NCBI RefSeq assembly: GCF_001314325.1
Contig: NZ_CP009429.1
Coordinates: forward strand, 4,774,501-4,838,500
Source of the DNA: Sphingopyxis macrogoltabida
Lineage (GTDB): Bacteria; Pseudomonadota; Alphaproteobacteria; Sphingomonadales; Sphingomonadaceae
Direction: 5' to 3'
DNA length: 64,000 nucleotides
Shown: piece by piece, positions 1-8,471 of the stretch
Layout: every line of letters begins with the position of its first letter
Numbering within the stretch: the stretch's first letter is position 1
Notes under the pieces: model-generated
Told to the model about the DNA's origin: nothing
The model's database searches: none
Seen by the model: the letters and a program-made list of their open reading frames with translations, nothing else
Program-made: the position numbers and the translations under genes

Positions 1-746
1 CGGAACGCCTCCTGATCCTCGGCGGGGGTCGCATCCTCGATCCAGAAGGGACGATATGGCTCGAGGTCCTTGCCGAGCCGCGCCGCCTCGATCGGCGTCA
101 GCCGGTGGTGGACGTCGTGGAGCAGATGCACGTCCCACCCCAACGCCTCGCGCGCCGCGGCGAAGAGTTCGGGAACGACGCGGAGATATTTCGCGGTCGA
201 CCAGATATTCTCGGTCGGCAAATCATTGTCGGCAGGCTCGTAGAAATAGCGGTCCTTGCTGACGCCATAGGTCGAAGCCATGCCCGGCACGCCGCATTGC
301 AGGCGGATCGCCTTATAGCCCTGCCGCCGGTAATCGAGCGCCGCCTCGATCGTCTCGGCGATCGTCGTGCCATTGGCATGGCCATAGACCATGCAACCGT
401 CGCGCGATGCGCCGCCGAGCAGCTGATAGAGGGGCAGCCCCGCGACCTTGCCCTTGATGTCCCACAGCGCCATGTCGACCGCGGCGATCGCCGCCATCGT
501 CACCGGGCCGCGCCGCCAATAGGCGCCCTTGTAGAGATATTGCCAGATATCCTCGATCCGGTGCGCGTCGCGCCCGATCAGGCACGGGACGACATGGTCG
601 GCCAGATAGCTGGCCACCGCGAGCTCGCGGCCGTTCAGCGTCGCGTCGCCGACCCCGGTGGTGCCGTCGTCGCATGCAATCTTCAACGTCACGAAATTGC
701 GCCCCGGGCTCGTCACGATGACGCGCGCTGACACGATCTTCGGCAT
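1..746 (-). CDS. manD: D-mannonate dehydratase, enolase superfamily (3' end cut by window)
   Basis: Converts D-mannonate to 2-keto-3-deoxygluconate in hexuronate catabolism, in the cytoplasm. The reverse strand reads [20 protein letters not shown] at the N-terminus, then [43 protein letters not shown] and VYGHANGTT, which match what I recall of the ManD/RspA branch of the mandelate racemase group, including the Novosphingobium enzyme. Only the first 248 codons are inside the window, so the metal ligands and catalytic residues further on are not all visible. The ATG at 746 is the only start consistent with the conserved N-terminus. It is divergent from the GH105 gene, and a 13-bp perfect palindrome lies between the two starts. 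Confidence in the family is high; ManD versus a close sugar-acid dehydratase is less certain. Confidence 0.87.
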   Translation of the reverse strand, partial: MPKIVSARVIVTSPGRNFVTLKIACDDGTTGVGDATLNGRELAVASYLADHVVPCLIGRDAHRIEDIWQYLYKGAYWRRGPVTMAAIAAVDMALWDIKGKVAGLPLYQLLGGASRDGCMVYGHANGTTIAETIEAALDYRRQGYKAIRLQCGVPGMASTYGVSKDRYFYEPADNDLPTENIWSTAKYLRVVPELFAAAREALGWDVHLLHDVHHRLTPIEAARLGKDLEPYRPFWIEDATPAEDQEAF

Positions 747-771
747 GTTCTTCCTCTCGTCGATTCTCAAA

Positions 772-784
772 GTTGTCTGACAAC
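772..784. promoter_or_regulatory. Probable GntR/FadR-type operator between manD and the GH105 gene
   Basis: The 13 bases GTTGTCTGACAAC form a perfect inverted repeat (6-1-6). The core fits the TNGT-N3-ACNA pattern typical of FadR-subfamily GntR regulators of sugar-acid genes. It sits 26 bp upstream of the manD start and 79 bp upstream of the GH105 start, so it could control both directions. A related but weaker copy lies before the TonB receptor at 2114-2126. The regulator gene is not in this window. Confidence 0.6.
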
Positions 785-862
785 CTTATTGACAGGGCGC
801 GGCGGAAAGGGAAAGAGATATGTCGACGCCATCGGCCGTCCCGGCCCCGCAAAGGATATGCC

Positions 863-2017
863 ATGTCGCTGAGCCTGCTTGCCCCGCTCGTGATGATCAG
901 CGCCCCCGCGGCGGCGGCCCCGGCCGAGCCCGTCATGCCCGAACCCGCCGAGATCCTCGCCGCGACGCGCCGCGTCGCCGACTGGCAGCTCGCGCACCGC
1001 GCGGCGTGGGACAGGATGCCCGCGGCGCGGCCGAGCGTGCGCAATCTGCGCGACTGGCAACAGGCGACCTTCTGGGTTGCGCTCACCGAGCTCGCCGAAC
1101 GCGATGCCCGGTACCGCGATCCGGTCGTCGAACTGGGCCGCGCCGAACATTGGCAGCTTGGCCGGCTCGCCTTCCACGCCGACGACCAGTTGATCGCGCA
1201 GGCGTGGGAATGGGCGGCGCGGAACGGCGGCGGCGCCGAAGCGCTTGCCCCCGCGCGCGCCTATTTCGACAATGTGCTGACGAACCGCCGCACCAACGAT
1301 CTCGCCTTCGTGCCCACCGAACCCGGCGGCGGCTATTCGCTGTGCACCGAACGCTGGTGCTGGTGCGACGCGCTGTTCATGGCGCCGCCGACGATGCTGC
1401 GCATCGGCCGCGCGACGGCGGACCCGCGCTACGCCGGCTTCGTCCATGCCGAATGGAAGGCGACGACCGACTATCTCTTCGACCCGGCCGAAGACCTCTA
1501 TTTCCGCGACAGCCGTTTCTTCGACCAGCGGGACGCCAAGGGGCGCAAGCTGTTCTGGAGCCGCGGCAACGGCTGGGTGATGGGCGGGCTTGTCCGCGTG
1601 TTGCAAATGCTCGACGACAACGATCCACAGCGCCCCTATTATGAGGGCCTGTTCCGGAAAATGGCGGCAAAGCTGGTGACGCTGCAAAAGGCCGACGGCT
1701 ATTGGCCCGCGTCGCTGCTCGACAGCGATCCCGGCACCCCGCCCGAATCGAGCGGCACCGCCTTTTTCACCTATGCCTTTGCCTGGGGCGTCGACAACGG
1801 GCTGCTCGACCGGCAGGTCTATGAGCCCGCGGCGATCCGCGGCTGGCACGCGCTTGGGCGCGCGATCCAGCCCGACGGCATGCTCGGCTGGGTCCAGCAG
1901 GTCGGCGACCGTCCCGACAGCGTTTCGGCAGAGGAAACGCAATTCTACGGCACCGGCGCGTTCATTCTGGCGGGCACCGCGCTCTACGATCTGGCGCAAG
2001 CGCGAGCGGAACGCTGA
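863..2017 (+). CDS. Glycoside hydrolase family 88/105, unsaturated uronyl/rhamnogalacturonyl hydrolase
   Basis: Predicted to remove the 4,5-unsaturated uronic acid left at the non-reducing end of oligosaccharides by polysaccharide lyases. The 384-residue protein opens with a short signal-like segment (MSLSLLAPLVMISAPAAAA), pointing to the periplasm. The GH105 hallmarks are present: HADDQ at about 105-109 with the first acidic residue, and WCWCDALFMAPP at about 165-176 with the second Asp (D169). Start chosen at ATG 863 because AAAGGA lies 6 bases upstream and it begins the signal peptide; an upstream in-frame ATG at 773 would overlap the operator. Neighbours (ManD, TonB receptor, lyase) support a role in uronic-acid polysaccharide breakdown. 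The exact substrate cannot be read from the sequence. Confidence 0.88.
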   Translation: MSLSLLAPLVMISAPAAAAPAEPVMPEPAEILAATRRVADWQLAHRAAWDRMPAARPSVRNLRDWQQATFWVALTELAERDARYRDPVVELGRAEHWQLGRLAFHADDQLIAQAWEWAARNGGGAEALAPARAYFDNVLTNRRTNDLAFVPTEPGGGYSLCTERWCWCDALFMAPPTMLRIGRATADPRYAGFVHAEWKATTDYLFDPAEDLYFRDSRFFDQRDAKGRKLFWSRGNGWVMGGLVRVLQMLDDNDPQRPYYEGLFRKMAAKLVTLQKADGYWPASLLDSDPGTPPESSGTAFFTYAFAWGVDNGLLDRQVYEPAAIRGWHALGRAIQPDGMLGWVQQVGDRPDSVSAEETQFYGTGAFILAGTALYDLAQARAER

Positions 2018-2113
2018 GCCCCCATTTCCGGCGCTCCCCGCCGGTCGCCGCCGGTCACGGAAGGGCCGCCGACCCACGCCGCCACCGACAGGCCGATTGA
2101 CGACAAGGGCAAA

Positions 2114-2126
2114 GTTGTACTACATC
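2114..2126. promoter_or_regulatory. Second, weaker GntR-type site upstream of the TonB receptor
   Basis: GTTGTACTACATC matches the palindrome at 772-784 in 9 of 13 positions and contains TGTA-C-TACA, itself an inverted repeat. It lies just upstream of two LacI-like sites, so the receptor promoter may be read by two regulators. The match alone is modest; the position strengthens it. Confidence 0.35.
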
Positions 2127-2130
2127 TGAA

Positions 2131-2179
2131 ATTGACACCGGTATCAATTTCCATGCATGCGAATGACACCGGTAGCATT
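2131..2179. promoter_or_regulatory. Tandem LacI-family operator-like sites
   Basis: Two near-palindromes, ATTGACACCGGTATCAAT (2131-2148, one mismatch between arms) and AATGACACCGGTAGCATT (2162-2179, two mismatches), share TGACACCGGTA and the central CCGG typical of LacI-family operators. Their centres are 31 bp apart, about three helical turns, so dimers could bind on the same face. They end 43 bp upstream of the TonB receptor start. No LacI gene is in the window. Confidence 0.6.
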
Positions 2180-2222
2180 TTGCCGCGTCGGCGCGTAGAC
2201 CGGCGACACTGGGAGAGAGACA

Positions 2223-5087
2223 ATGACATCACGATCGGTCCTGATCGCCCGCACCTCGCTGCTCGCATCGGCGACGCTGCTCGCCGCCGCCCCCGTCTGG
2301 GGCCAGGACGGCGCCGCCGCGCCGGCAGACGCTGCCGATACGGCGGCCGGCGACGAGATCATCGTCACCGGCGCGCGCGCGACGCAGCGCTCGTCGATCG
2401 AATATAAGCGCGCCGCCGACGTCGTCGTCGACGGCCTCGTCAGCGACGAGATCGGCGCGACCCCCGACAATTCGATCGGCGATACGCTCGAACGGATCGT
2501 CGGCGTCTCGGCCGACCGCTTCAAGGGCAACGCCAACGAGCTGTCGGTCCGCGGTCTCGGACCGACACTCAGCTTTTCGACCTTCAACGGGCGCGAGGTG
2601 TCGACCGCCGGGCCCGACCGGTCGGTCGCCTTCCAGCAATTCCCCTCCGAACTCGTCAATGGCGTCCTCGTCTACAAGACGCAGCGCGCCGACTTTCTCG
2701 AAGGCGGCGTCGGCGGGGTGATCGAACTCCGCTCGATGAAGCCGCTCGACTATGGCAAGCGCCGCATCCAGTTCGAACTGCGCGGCGACTTCCAGCCGCA
2801 GGACGACGATGTCTATCAGCACGACGGCCTCGGCTATCGCGGCAACATTTCCTATGTCGACCAGTTCTCGACCGGCATCGGCGATATCGGCATCTCGATC
2901 GGCTACCAGCGGCAGGACACCACCGCGCCGGAGGATTATTACAACGGCAATTCGACCTTCCAGCTCTGCAACACCGCGGCAACGAACGGCGCGACGAACA
3001 GCCTCAATTGCACCTTCGCCGAAGAGCCGCGCAACGCCAACGAGACGATCGTCGATCCCTATTTCGCCAATTCGTCGCGCAGCTTCCGCACCCAGAAGAC
3101 GTCCGAAGTGCGCGACGCGATCATCGGCGCCATCCAGTGGCGCCCCGCCCCCGATTTCGAGATCGCCATCGACGGCCAATATTCGAAGCGCAATAGCCGC
3201 GAGGATCGCAACGTGCTCGGCATCACCGAGGGGCTGCGCGGCGTCGAACCGCTCGTCGTCGGCACCGGCAGCAACGGTTATTCTCCGCATTCGCTGATCA
3301 GCTATCGCGGCAATTCGAACCTCGAAAACCAGCTCGAAACGCGCCAGCGCAACGAGGAATATCTGGGCGGCGGGGTCAGCCTGATCTGGTCGCCCGAACG
3401 CTGGAATATCGCGCTCGACGCCTCCTATTCGAATAGCCACCGCACCGAGACGCAGAAACAGACGCGCATGCGTTCGAACCGCCGCGTCGGTTATACGCTG
3501 AGCTATGAGGGCGACAATGTCGTGCCGGTCGTCGAATTCGACGATTTCGACATCACCGACCCCGACCTGTTCGTCACCACCGCGCCCAATTCGGTCTATG
3601 CCCGCCGCCGCTTCGTCACCGATCGCGAAGACACGATCTGGGCCGCGAAGCTCGACATCGAACGCGAACTCGACGGCTTCCTGACCAGCGTGAAGTTCGG
3701 CGGCCGCTTTTCCGACCATCACCGCACCAACGACAATGCGCGCAACAACGACCTCAATACGTTGGTGCCGGTCGACGGCGTCAGCCCGGCCGAGCTCATC
3801 GCGCAGGCCAACCGGCAATGCCGCGCGCCCTACACCACCACCTCCTATATGCAGGGCATGGGGACCAACGTCACGCGCTGGGCGACCTTCGACAACGACT
3901 GCCTGTTCCGCACCTTCACCGGCAGCGACGATGCGCTGCCCACCCCGGCGGACGGCCGCGACCCCAGCGATATCGATGTCCGCGAACGCATCTATGCCGC
4001 CTATCCGATGGCCAATTTCGAAACCGAGATGGGCAGCGTGCCGGTCAGCGGCAATATCGGGCTGCGCTGGGTCAAGACCGACATCACCTCGAAAGGCTTT
4101 CGCCAGCCCTATATCCTGACCATCGAAAGCGCGGGCGACACCTACAGCGTCGACGTCGACCCGGACGGCGAACTCGTCTCGAATACCGCCAAGGGCAGCT
4201 ATAATTATTTCCTGCCGAGCGCGAATATCGCCTTCGACCTGTCGCAGCAGGTCAAGCTGCGCCTCGCCGCCTATCGCGCGATCGCGCGTTCGGGGATCGA
4301 AAGCTTCGGCGCGGGGATCAGCCTCAACCCGTCGGAGGGGACCGGCACGGGCAATATCATCTTCGACGCGACGACGGGCAACCCGAACCTCAAGCCGCTG
4401 CGCGCGTGGAATGTCGACGCCAGCCTCGAACTTTACGCGTCGGAGGATACGCTGGTCTCGCTCGCCGGCTATTATAAATGGGCGAAGGGCACGGTGATCA
4501 GCGCCGAGGAATCGATCCCCACCGACATCACCGTGACGACGATCCGCGACAATGGCGCGCCGGTGACCGAAACGATCACCATCAACCCCGTCGCCCCCGC
4601 TAACGACGGCGAAACGCGCCACCTCTACGGGCTCGAAGCGACCGCCAGCCACGCCTTCACCTGGCTGCCCGATCCGCTCGACGGGCTCGGCATCCAGGGC
4701 TCGGTCAACCGTGCCTTCGCCAATTTCGAATATCCCGACACCTCGCCGATCGCCGACTATATCGACCCCGCGAACCTGATCGGGCTATCGAAATGGACCG
4801 CGAGCGGATCGGTGTGGTTCGAGAAATGGGGTCTCTCGCTGCGCGCCAACCTTCGCTACCGCTCGGGCTATTACAAGCCCAACGGCGGCACCAACCGCGA
4901 GATTCGCGGCGGCACCTATCTCAACCTCTCGGCGCAATATGATCTGACGAAGAATATCCAGCTCAAGCTGCAGGCGCTCAATGTCACCGGCACCAACGAC
5001 ATCATGGTCAAGGGCGGCTATGACAGCATCGCCGAGGTGTCGCGCAGCGGGCCGCAATATTTCTTCGGCGTCCGCGTCCGCCTGTGA
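2223..5087 (+). CDS. TonB-dependent receptor, oligosaccharide type
   Basis: Outer-membrane active-transport receptor of 954 residues, probably importing oligosaccharides released from a uronic-acid polymer. A signal peptide ends near AAAPVWGQ, followed by a TonB box-like GDEIIVTGAR, a plug domain (DTLERIVGVSADR, ELSVRGLGP, GVGGVIELRS) and a large beta-barrel ending in FFGVRVRL. The layout matches the TonB-Xanthomonas-Caulobacter receptor group as I know it. Start ATG 2223 has GGGAGAG about 6 bases upstream. The lyase gene begins 10 bp after its stop, suggesting one transcript. The substrate is inferred from neighbours. Confidence 0.92.
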   Translation: MTSRSVLIARTSLLASATLLAAAPVWGQDGAAAPADAADTAAGDEIIVTGARATQRSSIEYKRAADVVVDGLVSDEIGATPDNSIGDTLERIVGVSADRFKGNANELSVRGLGPTLSFSTFNGREVSTAGPDRSVAFQQFPSELVNGVLVYKTQRADFLEGGVGGVIELRSMKPLDYGKRRIQFELRGDFQPQDDDVYQHDGLGYRGNISYVDQFSTGIGDIGISIGYQRQDTTAPEDYYNGNSTFQLCNTAATNGATNSLNCTFAEEPRNANETIVDPYFANSSRSFRTQKTSEVRDAIIGAIQWRPAPDFEIAIDGQYSKRNSREDRNVLGITEGLRGVEPLVVGTGSNGYSPHSLISYRGNSNLENQLETRQRNEEYLGGGVSLIWSPERWNIALDASYSNSHRTETQKQTRMRSNRRVGYTLSYEGDNVVPVVEFDDFDITDPDLFVTTAPNSVYARRRFVTDREDTIWAAKLDIERELDGFLTSVKFGGRFSDHHRTNDNARNNDLNTLVPVDGVSPAELIAQANRQCRAPYTTTSYMQGMGTNVTRWATFDNDCLFRTFTGSDDALPTPADGRDPSDIDVRERIYAAYPMANFETEMGSVPVSGNIGLRWVKTDITSKGFRQPYILTIESAGDTYSVDVDPDGELVSNTAKGSYNYFLPSANIAFDLSQQVKLRLAAYRAIARSGIESFGAGISLNPSEGTGTGNIIFDATTGNPNLKPLRAWNVDASLELYASEDTLVSLAGYYKWAKGTVISAEESIPTDITVTTIRDNGAPVTETITINPVAPANDGETRHLYGLEATASHAFTWLPDPLDGLGIQGSVNRAFANFEYPDTSPIADYIDPANLIGLSKWTASGSVWFEKWGLSLRANLRYRSGYYKPNGGTNREIRGGTYLNLSAQYDLTKNIQLKLQALNVTGTNDIMVKGGYDSIAEVSRSGPQYFFGVRVRL

Positions 5088-5097
5088 CGCCGCGCCG

Positions 5098-6279
5098 GTG
5101 ATCGCGCGCCGCACCCTGCTCCTCGCCGCGCTCGCCGCGGGCCCGGCGGCGTTCGCGCGCGCCGGGGGCGATCAGGGTCCACCCGACATCCGGGCGATCG
5201 AGCGCCGCCGGCTGTTGCCGCGGGCGGCCGCCCTGCTCGGCGCCGCGCCGCGCACCATCGCCGCGATTCCTGCTGCGCGCAGCCCGGCGGGACCGCATGA
5301 CTATTATTCGGAGGGCGATTATTGGTGGCCCGACCCGGCGAACCCGGGCGGGCCCTATGTGCGCCGCGACGGCCAGTCGAACCCCGGCAAGTTCGACGGC
5401 CACCGCGACGCGCTGATCGCCTTCGGGCGCGACGTCCCGACGCTCGCCGCGGCGTGGGAGCTGACCGGCGACCGCCGCTTTGCCGCGGCGGCGATGCGCC
5501 ATCTCGCCGCCTGGTTCGTCGATCCGGCGACGCGGATGACCCCCGCGCTCGACCATGCGCAGGCGATCATCGGGGTGAACCAGGGCCGCGCGATCGGGGT
5601 GATCGACACGCTGCAGATCGTCGAAGTCGCGCGCGCGGCCGAGCTGTTCGCGCGCCAGGAGGCACCGGGCTATGCAGAGATCCGGAGCGGCGTCGAGCGC
5701 TGGTTCGCCGATTATCTCGACTGGCTCACCGCATCGCCCTTCGGCATCGAGGAGCGCGAGCAGCCGAACAACCATGGCAGTTGCTGGCTGTTGCAGGCGG
5801 CCGCCTTCGCGGCGCTGCTCGGCCGGGAAGAAACCCTCGCGGCCGCGCGCACGCGGCTCAAGACCGTGCTCATCCCGACCCAGATTGCGCCCGACGGCCG
5901 CCAGCCGCTCGAACTCGCGCGGACCAAGCCCTATGCCTATTCGCTGTTCAACCTCGATGTTCTCGCCGCGACGTCATGGCTGCTCGTGGGCGGCACCGGC
6001 GACCTCATCGCATGGCGGACGCCCGACGGCCGCTCGATCGGCGGCGCGATCGGCTGGATGGCGCCGTTCATCGCCGACAAGAGCGCGTGGCCGCTGGCGC
6101 CTGACATCGAATATCCGAACGGCTTTCCCATACGTCAGCCGAGCCTCCTGTTCGGCGGGCTGGCGCTGGACCGCGCCGACTGGCTCGCGCTCTGGCAGCG
6201 GCTCGATCCCGATCCCGTAATCGGCGAGGTCGTGCGTAACTTCCCGGTCCGCCAGCCCTTGCTGTGGCTGCGCGCTTGA
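5098..6279 (+). CDS. Alginate-lyase-fold polysaccharide lyase (PL5/PL38-like)
   Basis: Predicted periplasmic lyase cleaving a uronate-containing polysaccharide by beta-elimination. The 393-residue protein starts at GTG 5098, giving a signal peptide with an Arg pair (RRTLLLAALAAGPAAFA), then the family block DYYSEGDYWWPDPANPGGPY at about 69-87 and NNHGSCW at about 224-230, where the Asn-His pair belongs to the active site of alginate_lyase-domain (PF05426) enzymes. A Tyr-containing stretch, TKPYAYSLFN, follows. The start lacks a strong ribosome site, and translation may be coupled to the receptor gene 10 bp upstream. Substrate could be alginate, glucuronan or another uronan; the sequence does not decide. 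Confidence 0.82.
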   Translation: MIARRTLLLAALAAGPAAFARAGGDQGPPDIRAIERRRLLPRAAALLGAAPRTIAAIPAARSPAGPHDYYSEGDYWWPDPANPGGPYVRRDGQSNPGKFDGHRDALIAFGRDVPTLAAAWELTGDRRFAAAAMRHLAAWFVDPATRMTPALDHAQAIIGVNQGRAIGVIDTLQIVEVARAAELFARQEAPGYAEIRSGVERWFADYLDWLTASPFGIEEREQPNNHGSCWLLQAAAFAALLGREETLAAARTRLKTVLIPTQIAPDGRQPLELARTKPYAYSLFNLDVLAATSWLLVGGTGDLIAWRTPDGRSIGGAIGWMAPFIADKSAWPLAPDIEYPNGFPIRQPSLLFGGLALDRADWLALWQRLDPDPVIGEVVRNFPVRQPLLWLRA

Positions 6280-6288
6280 TCGCGCCGC

Positions 6289-6909
6289 TCAGCCTTCGAG
6301 GCGGCGGATGCTCTCAAGATCGGTGCGTTCGAGCGGTTCGGTGAGCCACAGCCCGCCGCGGCCGCCGCGCGACCAGCGGACGACCGCCTGACGGCGGATG
6401 CCGCCTTCGAGCGTCAGTTTGAGCACCATCCCCGCTTCGAAGCGGCCGTCATGGACAAAGCCGGCGCCCGACTGCGACAGGTCGACCAGCTCGATCGGCA
6501 GCGTCCAGTCGTCGGTCGCGGCCGTCGCCTTGACCCGCACCGGCAGGCGCGGCGCGCGATAGCCGCCCTCGCGCTGTTCGGCGGCAAGCTGCTTCAGCAG
6601 GCCGACGCCGTCGACCTCTTCGTCGAAGGCGACGCCGCAGCGGCCCTTTTCGGCCCAGACGACGCGCCCGGTCAGGATGATGTTTTCGGAGAGCGCGATC
6701 TCCAGCCGTTCGCCCTTTTCGACCGGGACGTCGGCCGACAGCATCATGCCGCGGTCGGAAATATTGCGCACCCGCCACAGGCCGGCGTCATCCTGACGTT
6801 CGATCTTGGCGATGCGGCAGACAGTGCAGAAGCGATCGGCGGCGCGGCGATCGGTTTCGGTTTCGATATCCTGTGTCGGATCTTCCATGGGGCTGGGAAA
6901 ACTTCCCAT
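6289..6909 (-). CDS. Double PilZ-domain protein, probable c-di-GMP effector
   Basis: A cytoplasmic protein of about 206 residues with two PilZ units in tandem. The first has RRAADR followed by NISDRGMML; the second has RAPRLPVR followed by DLSQSGAGF. These are the RxxxR and (D/N)xSxxG elements that bind cyclic di-GMP, although RAPRLPVR departs from the exact spacing. No output domain is attached. Start chosen at ATG 6909, with AGGA 8 bases upstream; ATG 6918 and GTG 6933 are in-frame alternatives. It converges with the lyase gene 9 bp away and is unrelated to the sugar locus by sequence. Confidence 0.85.
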   Translation of the reverse strand: MGSFPSPMEDPTQDIETETDRRAADRFCTVCRIAKIERQDDAGLWRVRNISDRGMMLSADVPVEKGERLEIALSENIILTGRVVWAEKGRCGVAFDEEVDGVGLLKQLAAEQREGGYRAPRLPVRVKATAATDDWTLPIELVDLSQSGAGFVHDGRFEAGMVLKLTLEGGIRRQAVVRWSRGGRGGLWLTEPLERTDLESIRRLEG

Positions 6910-7095
6910 ATCCTTCATCCTCGCTTGCAGCACCCGAGGTCAGCGGGCGAGTGATTCCTTTGACGGCACGCGGCCCATTGTTATGAAGGATGTCCCCACA
7001 GCATCCGCTCGATTGCTGCGCATTATCCCTTAGCAATGGTTAGGGTTTCCCTAACGTCAATCAGGGGGCGCCCGATCGGCCGAGGAGATCGCCGC

Positions 7096-8262
7096 TTGAG
7101 TATCGCCAGCATCGCCCTGCCCCGCATCCTGCGCATCGGCGGCGGCGCGTCGCGTCAGTTGCCCGAGGTGCTGGCGACGCTCGGCCTGTCGCGGCCGCTG
7201 ATCGTCACCGATAGCTGGCTGGAGGGCAGCGGCCGCGTGGCCGAGCTAGCCGACGCGCTGGCGGCGGCCGGGATCGCGGCGCGCGTCTTCGCCGATACTG
7301 TCCCCGACCCGACGGTCGCGTCGATCGACGCGGGCGTGGCGTTTCTCAAGGACGGCGACCACGACTGCGTCGTCGGCTTCGGCGGCGGCAGCCCGCTCGA
7401 CAGCGCGAAGGCGATCGCGCTGCTCGGCCTGCACGGCGGCGCGATGGCCGATTACAAGGCGCCGCATGTGCAGGACATCCCCGGCCTGCCGGTGATCGCG
7501 ATCCCGACCACCGCGGGCACGGGATCGGAAGCGACCCGCTTCACGATCGTCACCGACGAGGCGACCGACGAGAAGATGCTCTGCCCCGGGCTCGCCTATC
7601 TGCCGGTCGCGGCGCTCGTCGATTACGAGCTGACCTTCACCAAGCCCAGACGGCTGACCGCCGACACCGGGATCGATTCGCTGACCCACGCGATCGAGGC
7701 CTATGTGTCGAAGCGCGCCAACCCGTTCAGCGACGGCATGGCCTTGCTGGCGATGCGCGCGATCGCGCCGAACCTGCGCCGCGTATGCACCGACCCCTCA
7801 GATGCTGCGGCGCGCGAAGCGATGATGCTCGGCGCGACGCAGGCCGGTATCGCCTTCTCGAACAGCTCGGTCGCGCTCGTCCACGGCATGAGCCGGCCGA
7901 TCGGCGCGCATTTCCACGTCCCGCACGGGCTGTCGAACGCGATGCTGCTGCCCGCGGTGACCGCCTGGTCGGCGCCCGCCGCGCTCCAGCGCTATGCGAC
8001 ATGCGCCCGCGCGATGGGTGTCGCCGACGACAGCGAGGGCGACCAGTCGGCGGTCGCGCGGCTGCTCGACGAACTGGCGGCGCTGAACCGCGAGCTCGAA
8101 GTACCGGGACCCGCGGCGTGGGGCATCGACGCGGCGCGCTGGGACACTTTGGTCCCGACGATGTGCGCGCAGGCGGCGGCGTCGGGATCGCCCGCGAACA
8201 ATCCGCGCGTGCCCGATGCCGACGAGATGGCGATGCTCTATGCGCAGGTCTGGGCGGGATAG
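7096..8262 (+). CDS. Iron-containing alcohol dehydrogenase family protein
   Basis: NAD(P)-linked group III alcohol dehydrogenase, 388 residues, cytoplasmic. FGGGSPLDSAKAIA is the nucleotide-binding loop, TTAGTGSEATRF the conserved threonine-rich segment, and DTGIDSLTHAIEAYVS with RPIGAHFHVPHGLSNA supply the metal-binding Asp and His residues. Start TTG 7096 is preferred because GAGGAG sits about 7 bases upstream and the family N-terminus follows at once; the longer frame from 7036 adds unconserved residues. It could act on a lactaldehyde, hydroxy-acid or sugar-derived alcohol, but no specific substrate can be assigned. It stands alone between genes on the other strand. Confidence 0.87.
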   Translation: MSIASIALPRILRIGGGASRQLPEVLATLGLSRPLIVTDSWLEGSGRVAELADALAAAGIAARVFADTVPDPTVASIDAGVAFLKDGDHDCVVGFGGGSPLDSAKAIALLGLHGGAMADYKAPHVQDIPGLPVIAIPTTAGTGSEATRFTIVTDEATDEKMLCPGLAYLPVAALVDYELTFTKPRRLTADTGIDSLTHAIEAYVSKRANPFSDGMALLAMRAIAPNLRRVCTDPSDAAAREAMMLGATQAGIAFSNSSVALVHGMSRPIGAHFHVPHGLSNAMLLPAVTAWSAPAALQRYATCARAMGVADDSEGDQSAVARLLDELAALNRELEVPGPAAWGIDAARWDTLVPTMCAQAAASGSPANNPRVPDADEMAMLYAQVWAG

Positions 8263-8404
8263 CCGGCGCCGTTCATCATCCCGCAACCAATATCCTGCTT
8301 AAGCGCGCTCGCCCCGTCTCCCTCTCTCCTACGTCTCATCGAGGAGGCGGGGCATCCCCATCATCATGATCCCGCCTTTTCCGGCAGCGCGCGACACATG
8401 CGAA

Positions 8405-8436
8405 GGGGCCGGAACGAGGGTTGTCGTTCCGGCCCC
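8405..8436 (-). terminator. Hairpin downstream of the autotransporter gene
   Basis: A perfect 13-bp stem, GGGGCCGGAACGA pairing with TCGTTCCGGCCCC around a 6-base loop, begins 36 bp past the stop of the autotransporter. There is no convincing T tract on either strand, so it may protect the mRNA end or act with Rho instead of being a classical terminator. Confidence 0.55.
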
Positions 8437-8471
8437 ACTGCAGGATTCGCCCCTGATAGGGTCGCTTCTGG

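Noticed and set aside
2229..4652. An 807-codon open frame antisense to the first TonB receptor
   Set aside because: Shadow of the receptor gene; low-complexity translation without recognisable features.
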